DNA of 50,134 bases from Candidatus Omnitrophota bacterium (GTDB taxonomy: Bacteria > Omnitrophota > Gorgyraeia > JAGLLT01), in assembly GCA_023140385.1 (NCBI GenBank), contig JAGLLT010000008.1, forward strand, positions 1-50,134, given 5' to 3'. The position numbers and the translations under genes were made by a program. Below the pieces are notes generated by a model. That model searched no databases and had not been told where the DNA came from. It saw only the letters and a list, made by a program, of their open reading frames with translations. Below, piece by piece: positions 45,780-50,134 of this stretch; positions within the stretch are counted from its first letter, which is position 1, and each line of letters starts with the position of its first letter.

Positions 45780-48458
45780 ATGCCCTACAATAAGATTTTA
45801 CGTTACAAAACTGCCATTATTATTACTTTTTTATGTTTGTTTACCTTGTTGGGGGTAGATACGGCTGTTGCTGTTGTGGGCGAGATAGATTACGATTCAC
45901 TGTCTCCTGCACATTGGAAGGGTGTGGTACTGACGTCCTATTATAGGGTTGCTGGAGTTCAAAAACGGACAGAAGGTGAAGGGGTGAGTGACTGGTGGCC
46001 GAATATCGGTGGAGAGTTTGAGTGCCAATATACGCTGTTTCCCGTGGTATCTGGAATGACGCGAAGCAAAAGAAAATATGTTGATAACAATTGGATAGAG
46101 AGATGGACTACGTGGAGCCCTTGGACATCTACCAATTATACTGTCTCTCCATATTCGGGATGCTATGGAACATCTACTCTTTACACGTTTACGAATCCAT
46201 ATTCACAATACTCGAAACTTATAAGTTCTAATGGAATTATAACAAAGAAAGTGGGCGTTCGCATAGACCCCGCGTTATTCACCGGCAGTATGCCCGGAAT
46301 CTTCCGGATTTATGGAGATACTTTTTATAGTGACGACCCCGATCATTATCTCCTGAATGGGAAGGCGCCGATTCCAGGTAAACCTATTGGTGTTGACGCG
46401 GACGACGAGGGTTGTCTTGATGTCGACGATAGGCTTAATAATGGCCTCAAGAGATATAAGATGTGCCTGTATTACAATCTGGGCAGGATCTATTCAGGAA
46501 AGGAGTTTGAAGTAGATATAACAATCCCTGATTTCTTTACACAGGAATTGACTTACTACAATCCACATTATTTATACCAACAAGAAAACAAATACCGGGG
46601 CTTCAGGACCGGCGATATACAACTGACGATTGACGTAAAAGGAGCCCATCCTGTTAAGACAACCGCTTTTTATCCTTCTTTAGCAAAGATAGCCGGTGTT
46701 TTGAAAGAATTAAAAGAAGATGACTACAAAACAATCAAAATCCAGTACGACATTAGAGGCTTTGAAGATACGCTTGAGATATATAGCCTTATCGGGAAAA
46801 CTAACTATGGAGGCCAGGGGAAGATAATAAGGACGATATCCGCGGCCGATTTAAAACCAACCGCAATCAGTGAAGGTTCTTTCTGGGACACTCACCAATG
46901 GGAGTGGGACGGTAAAGATGATGACGGCAATATCGTACCCAAGGGCATATATCCGATTGGGATACATTTTAAGGGCGAGAAACGTAGAGGCATAGTAAAT
47001 GGGGAAGTTATGTACGACCCGAATCAAGGGGCATTTGCTTATCTGGTCTATGGCAAGCCTGTTATCAGCGGGAAGATAGCAACTTTTAAAGCAGTTGGTC
47101 ATCGGAATATCTACCTGAACCTCTATGATGATAAATTCAGGCTTATCAAGAAGCTTTTGACTGGAGAAGAAGTTTCCTTTCGCAGTGAACCGGTGGAGTG
47201 GGACTTTACAGCTTACGCTCCCGGAACGTATCACTATACTGTTTACGCTGGGGATGATAACGACACCCAGTCACATGTCAGAGGGGGCCATTTTGAGCTG
47301 CCTACTGATCATATCCCCGTGGGTAAACCAAAGGACGATCCGCCCTCAGGAAAAGACATATTTGTTGGCTGGGAAAACGAAGGAGCGATCGTCAGGGTGA
47401 GAGCCCCGGGAGTGATTTATTATGAAGTTCCTGAAGAAAGATTTAAAGACAAGGCAGAAAAAGTAAAGGCTATCTTTGATCCGAATCCCAAGGATAAAAA
47501 TGCTTCCGAGCCTACAGACCCTGAATACGAAATGGTGATGCTTGAGGGTGCATATAGAATACACCTGCTTTCTTTATTGGAACATTGCGATATCTTTTAC
47601 TATAGCGGGCATGCCTTCAAGGATTCATTTAACATAATAACCGCTGATGAGATAAGGAATGTAAACAGGACACATTTAGGCAAGACATATCCTTTTACTC
47701 AGGTTTTCATAGATGGATGTAATAGCGCGGCAGGAGAGTTAGCCTCGGCCTTTGATACAAAGTCATACATGGGCTGGCTGGATTATTCCTATAGCATCAA
47801 AGGTGTGAGTATCTCTTACTCTACAGAGGAAAAAGACCCTGATGAGGAAGAAGGCCCTGACGAGGAAGAAGACCTTGACCTGGAAGGAAGAAATTTCCTG
47901 GAAAGGACATATAATTGTTTTAGCGATGGCTATTCAATGACAGCCGCCCGCTGTCTGGGCTTGGGCGAGATTGACCTTTTAGATACATTTAACTGCACAG
48001 ATGAACACACAAAGAAAAAGATCACTTATAATACCCGTGATTATTGCAAGAAAATTTCATATTTAAGCGGCGACGCGAACTGGCAGTATTACACACAGCC
48101 GTTTTATCTTTTTGATGGTGATATTTTGCCGCGAGAGATGCCGATTCTGATAACAGTGAAAACCCTTTTTAACATTTATTATGAACACAGCAACCAACAA
48201 CTGCCGCCGAAGGATGGGGCTATTGTTAATATTAATGGTGTAGATTATTCTTTGGACCCGTATTCTTGCGGAACTAAAACTGATAAGGACGGCGGGATAT
48301 TTATATCCGATAATGGCATACTCTATAGCGTTGACAAAGATATTTTTGAAAGCATTTCAAAAGAAGTCTACAAGACTTACTTTGAATTTAACGACGGGAT
48401 CAACGAACCCTTACGTATGCCCAGTAAGGGCTATTACAACGCGCCGAAGTTTTATTAG
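45780..48458 (+). CDS. large secreted protein with FlgD-like Ig domain and caspase/gingipain-like region
   Basis: Signal peptide; WEWDGKDDDGNIVPKGIYPIGI; HCDIFYYSGHAFKDSF...FTQVFIDGCNSAAGELASAF (His then Cys). Confidence 0.55.
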   Translation: MPYNKILRYKTAIIITFLCLFTLLGVDTAVAVVGEIDYDSLSPAHWKGVVLTSYYRVAGVQKRTEGEGVSDWWPNIGGEFECQYTLFPVVSGMTRSKRKYVDNNWIERWTTWSPWTSTNYTVSPYSGCYGTSTLYTFTNPYSQYSKLISSNGIITKKVGVRIDPALFTGSMPGIFRIYGDTFYSDDPDHYLLNGKAPIPGKPIGVDADDEGCLDVDDRLNNGLKRYKMCLYYNLGRIYSGKEFEVDITIPDFFTQELTYYNPHYLYQQENKYRGFRTGDIQLTIDVKGAHPVKTTAFYPSLAKIAGVLKELKEDDYKTIKIQYDIRGFEDTLEIYSLIGKTNYGGQGKIIRTISAADLKPTAISEGSFWDTHQWEWDGKDDDGNIVPKGIYPIGIHFKGEKRRGIVNGEVMYDPNQGAFAYLVYGKPVISGKIATFKAVGHRNIYLNLYDDKFRLIKKLLTGEEVSFRSEPVEWDFTAYAPGTYHYTVYAGDDNDTQSHVRGGHFELPTDHIPVGKPKDDPPSGKDIFVGWENEGAIVRVRAPGVIYYEVPEERFKDKAEKVKAIFDPNPKDKNASEPTDPEYEMVMLEGAYRIHLLSLLEHCDIFYYSGHAFKDSFNIITADEIRNVNRTHLGKTYPFTQVFIDGCNSAAGELASAFDTKSYMGWLDYSYSIKGVSISYSTEEKDPDEEEGPDEEEDLDLEGRNFLERTYNCFSDGYSMTAARCLGLGEIDLLDTFNCTDEHTKKKITYNTRDYCKKISYLSGDANWQYYTQPFYLFDGDILPREMPILITVKTLFNIYYEHSNQQLPPKDGAIVNINGVDYSLDPYSCGTKTDKDGGIFISDNGILYSVDKDIFESISKEVYKTYFEFNDGINEPLRMPSKGYYNAPKFY

Positions 48459-48482
48459 TAAAAAACATAAGGAAACGTATAA

Positions 48483-50134
48483 ATGAAGAAGATTATAGTT
48501 TATCTAACTCTTAGCCTGATGTGTATTGCAACGATTGCTTATGCCGAAGAAGGAGAGTATGTCCTCCACGGCCTTAAGCATACCGGTGAAACAGATCTGA
48601 TTATACACTGGCCCACAGACAAACCGGCTATCCCGCATGTCAAATACGGCCTGGATGAAAGTAATCTTGATATGGTATCCGAACCAGGAGTATCCCGGCC
48701 GTTTATAGATGGAGACGGCAGTATATCTCATTATACACATGAGGTAATCTTAAGGAATCTGCTGCCTGATAAAGAATACCACTACAGAATGGCAACCCAC
48801 TTTGAGGATGGACGTATTGTAGAATCTCAACTTCTCCAATTTTCAACAGACCTTACCCCGCCTGTAGTAGAGATAATATCTCCTTTTCAGGATGATGTAT
48901 TAACAGGGGCCGTAACCCTTGAACTAACCGCTACAGACAATGTAGGAGTTAGTTTAGCCGGATTTAATATAAAGTGTGATGGAGACGCCACTCTGAATGT
49001 AGAGCCTTTTTCCGGGCCGGGTACACTAAAGGTAGGAGTTTATGACGGCAACTCTTACACGCTTGAGGATAACTTTTGCGCTGTTATTGATATGCCTCTT
49101 GGCAGTGAACTTGTTTTTGAGTCTTTGCCATATAGAGCCTTGTGGGATACCACCCAGTTTAAAGACGGTGAATATATAATAAGCGCCTGGGCCTGGGGCG
49201 GGCCGGTAACATACAAAAAGATCAGAGTCAGGGTGGATAATATCCCTCCCGACACCACACCTCCCACTGCCCGAATCACCTATCCTGAAGATGGAGCAAC
49301 TATATACGGCAAGGTTAAAATGACAGCCGAGGCGGCTGATAATCATGAGGTTAGTACAGTAAAGTATTTTGCGAATGAACAATATGAAGGCTATGGCCGG
49401 GGGCCGCTCTATGAGAGAGAGTGGAATACCGCTTTTGATGAGCCCGGTGTATATCAGCTTCAGGCCAAGGTCTGGGATGTGTCTCGAAATGAAGGAACCT
49501 CAGAGATTATCACCGTAACCGTTATCGAAAAAGTTGAAGACACAACTCCACCTGAAACCACAGACAACTATGAGTACAGTGAAGTCTGGATAAACACTGA
49601 CGCCTATATTACCTTAACCGCCATAGATGATATAAGCGGTGTAGCCAAGACCTGTTACACCATAGGCGGTGTTCAGTATGAAGGAACCGCTATCAGTCTT
49701 ACCAATGAAGGAGAACACCTGGTTTATTACTGGAGCGTAGACAATGGCGGCAATATAGAAGGTGAGAAGGTTATAACCGTCAAGATAGATAAGACTCCTC
49801 CTCAAACCACAGACAACTATCAATATGATGGTATCTGGATAAATGAGGATGCTAATATCACCTTAACCGCCATAGATGATATAAGCGGTGTGGCTAAGAC
49901 CTATTACACCATAAACGATGTTGAATATGAAGGAACCGCTATCAGTCTTACTAATGAAGGTGAATACGTAGTTAATTACTGGAGTGTAGACAATAGCGGC
50001 AATATAGAAGGTGCGAAGGTTATAACCGTAAAGATAGATAAGACTCCTCCTGAAGTAGCAATAAGCGTGGATCCGTCTATCCTCTGGCCTGTAAATCAGG
50101 TAGTAGAGATAACTATCAACGGCTCAGCTGTTGA
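48483..50134 (+). CDS. secreted repeat protein with Fn3/Ig-like domains (runs off the window)
   Basis: Open frame from MKKIIVYLTLSLMCIATIAYAEEGEYVLHG to the window end; two 83-aa TTDNY..W.N.DA.ITLTAIDDISGVAKT.YTI repeats; not in the supplied ORF list. Confidence 0.8.
   Translation, partial: MKKIIVYLTLSLMCIATIAYAEEGEYVLHGLKHTGETDLIIHWPTDKPAIPHVKYGLDESNLDMVSEPGVSRPFIDGDGSISHYTHEVILRNLLPDKEYHYRMATHFEDGRIVESQLLQFSTDLTPPVVEIISPFQDDVLTGAVTLELTATDNVGVSLAGFNIKCDGDATLNVEPFSGPGTLKVGVYDGNSYTLEDNFCAVIDMPLGSELVFESLPYRALWDTTQFKDGEYIISAWAWGGPVTYKKIRVRVDNIPPDTTPPTARITYPEDGATIYGKVKMTAEAADNHEVSTVKYFANEQYEGYGRGPLYEREWNTAFDEPGVYQLQAKVWDVSRNEGTSEIITVTVIEKVEDTTPPETTDNYEYSEVWINTDAYITLTAIDDISGVAKTCYTIGGVQYEGTAISLTNEGEHLVYYWSVDNGGNIEGEKVITVKIDKTPPQTTDNYQYDGIWINEDANITLTAIDDISGVAKTYYTINDVEYEGTAISLTNEGEYVVNYWSVDNSGNIEGAKVITVKIDKTPPEVAISVDPSILWPVNQVVEITINGSAV
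49545..50042 (+). repeat. two 249-bp in-frame coding repeats
   Basis: ccttaaccgccatagatgatataagcggtgt(a/g)gc(c/t)aagacct.ttacaccata recurs with period 249. Confidence 0.9.

Overview
This is a bacterial window with about 36 plausible genes, nearly all on the + strand. The repeat style and gene mix suggest an uncultured, Omnitrophota-like genome, but that is a low-confidence inference. The housekeeping backbone includes an Eda/aldolase pair, a nitronate monooxygenase-like enzyme, an ECF sigma/anti-sigma pair followed by a giant alpha-2-macroglobulin, PilZ, TadA, and Ser(CGA), Ser(GCT), Arg(ACG) and Ser(GGA) tRNAs plus a truncated tRNA at position 1. Two accessory regions stand out. (1) At about 1.6-6.5 kb there is a MazG-like enzyme, a DUF2075 helicase fused to an S24/LexA-like peptidase, a truncated HsdS, an Rx4H (HEPN-like) protein and RadC. 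(2) At 28713-44918 there is a ~16.2 kb island integrated into the 3' end of tRNA-Ser(GGA). It is bounded by a 27-bp duplicated tRNA end and carries an integrase, an Avs-like nuclease-STAND protein, a second module sharing the same ~306-bp leader, a type II R-M pair, a DUF262/DUF1524 protein, and a two-gene operon coupling a Panacea/SocA-like protein to a proteasome-like Ntn hydrolase. The window is also rich in palindromic repeats. Every tRNA 3' end in the window whose native downstream sequence can be read is followed by a palindrome, several with compensatory changes. One copy sits in frame inside the anti-sigma factor gene. All family assignments were made by eye from motifs; no searches were run.
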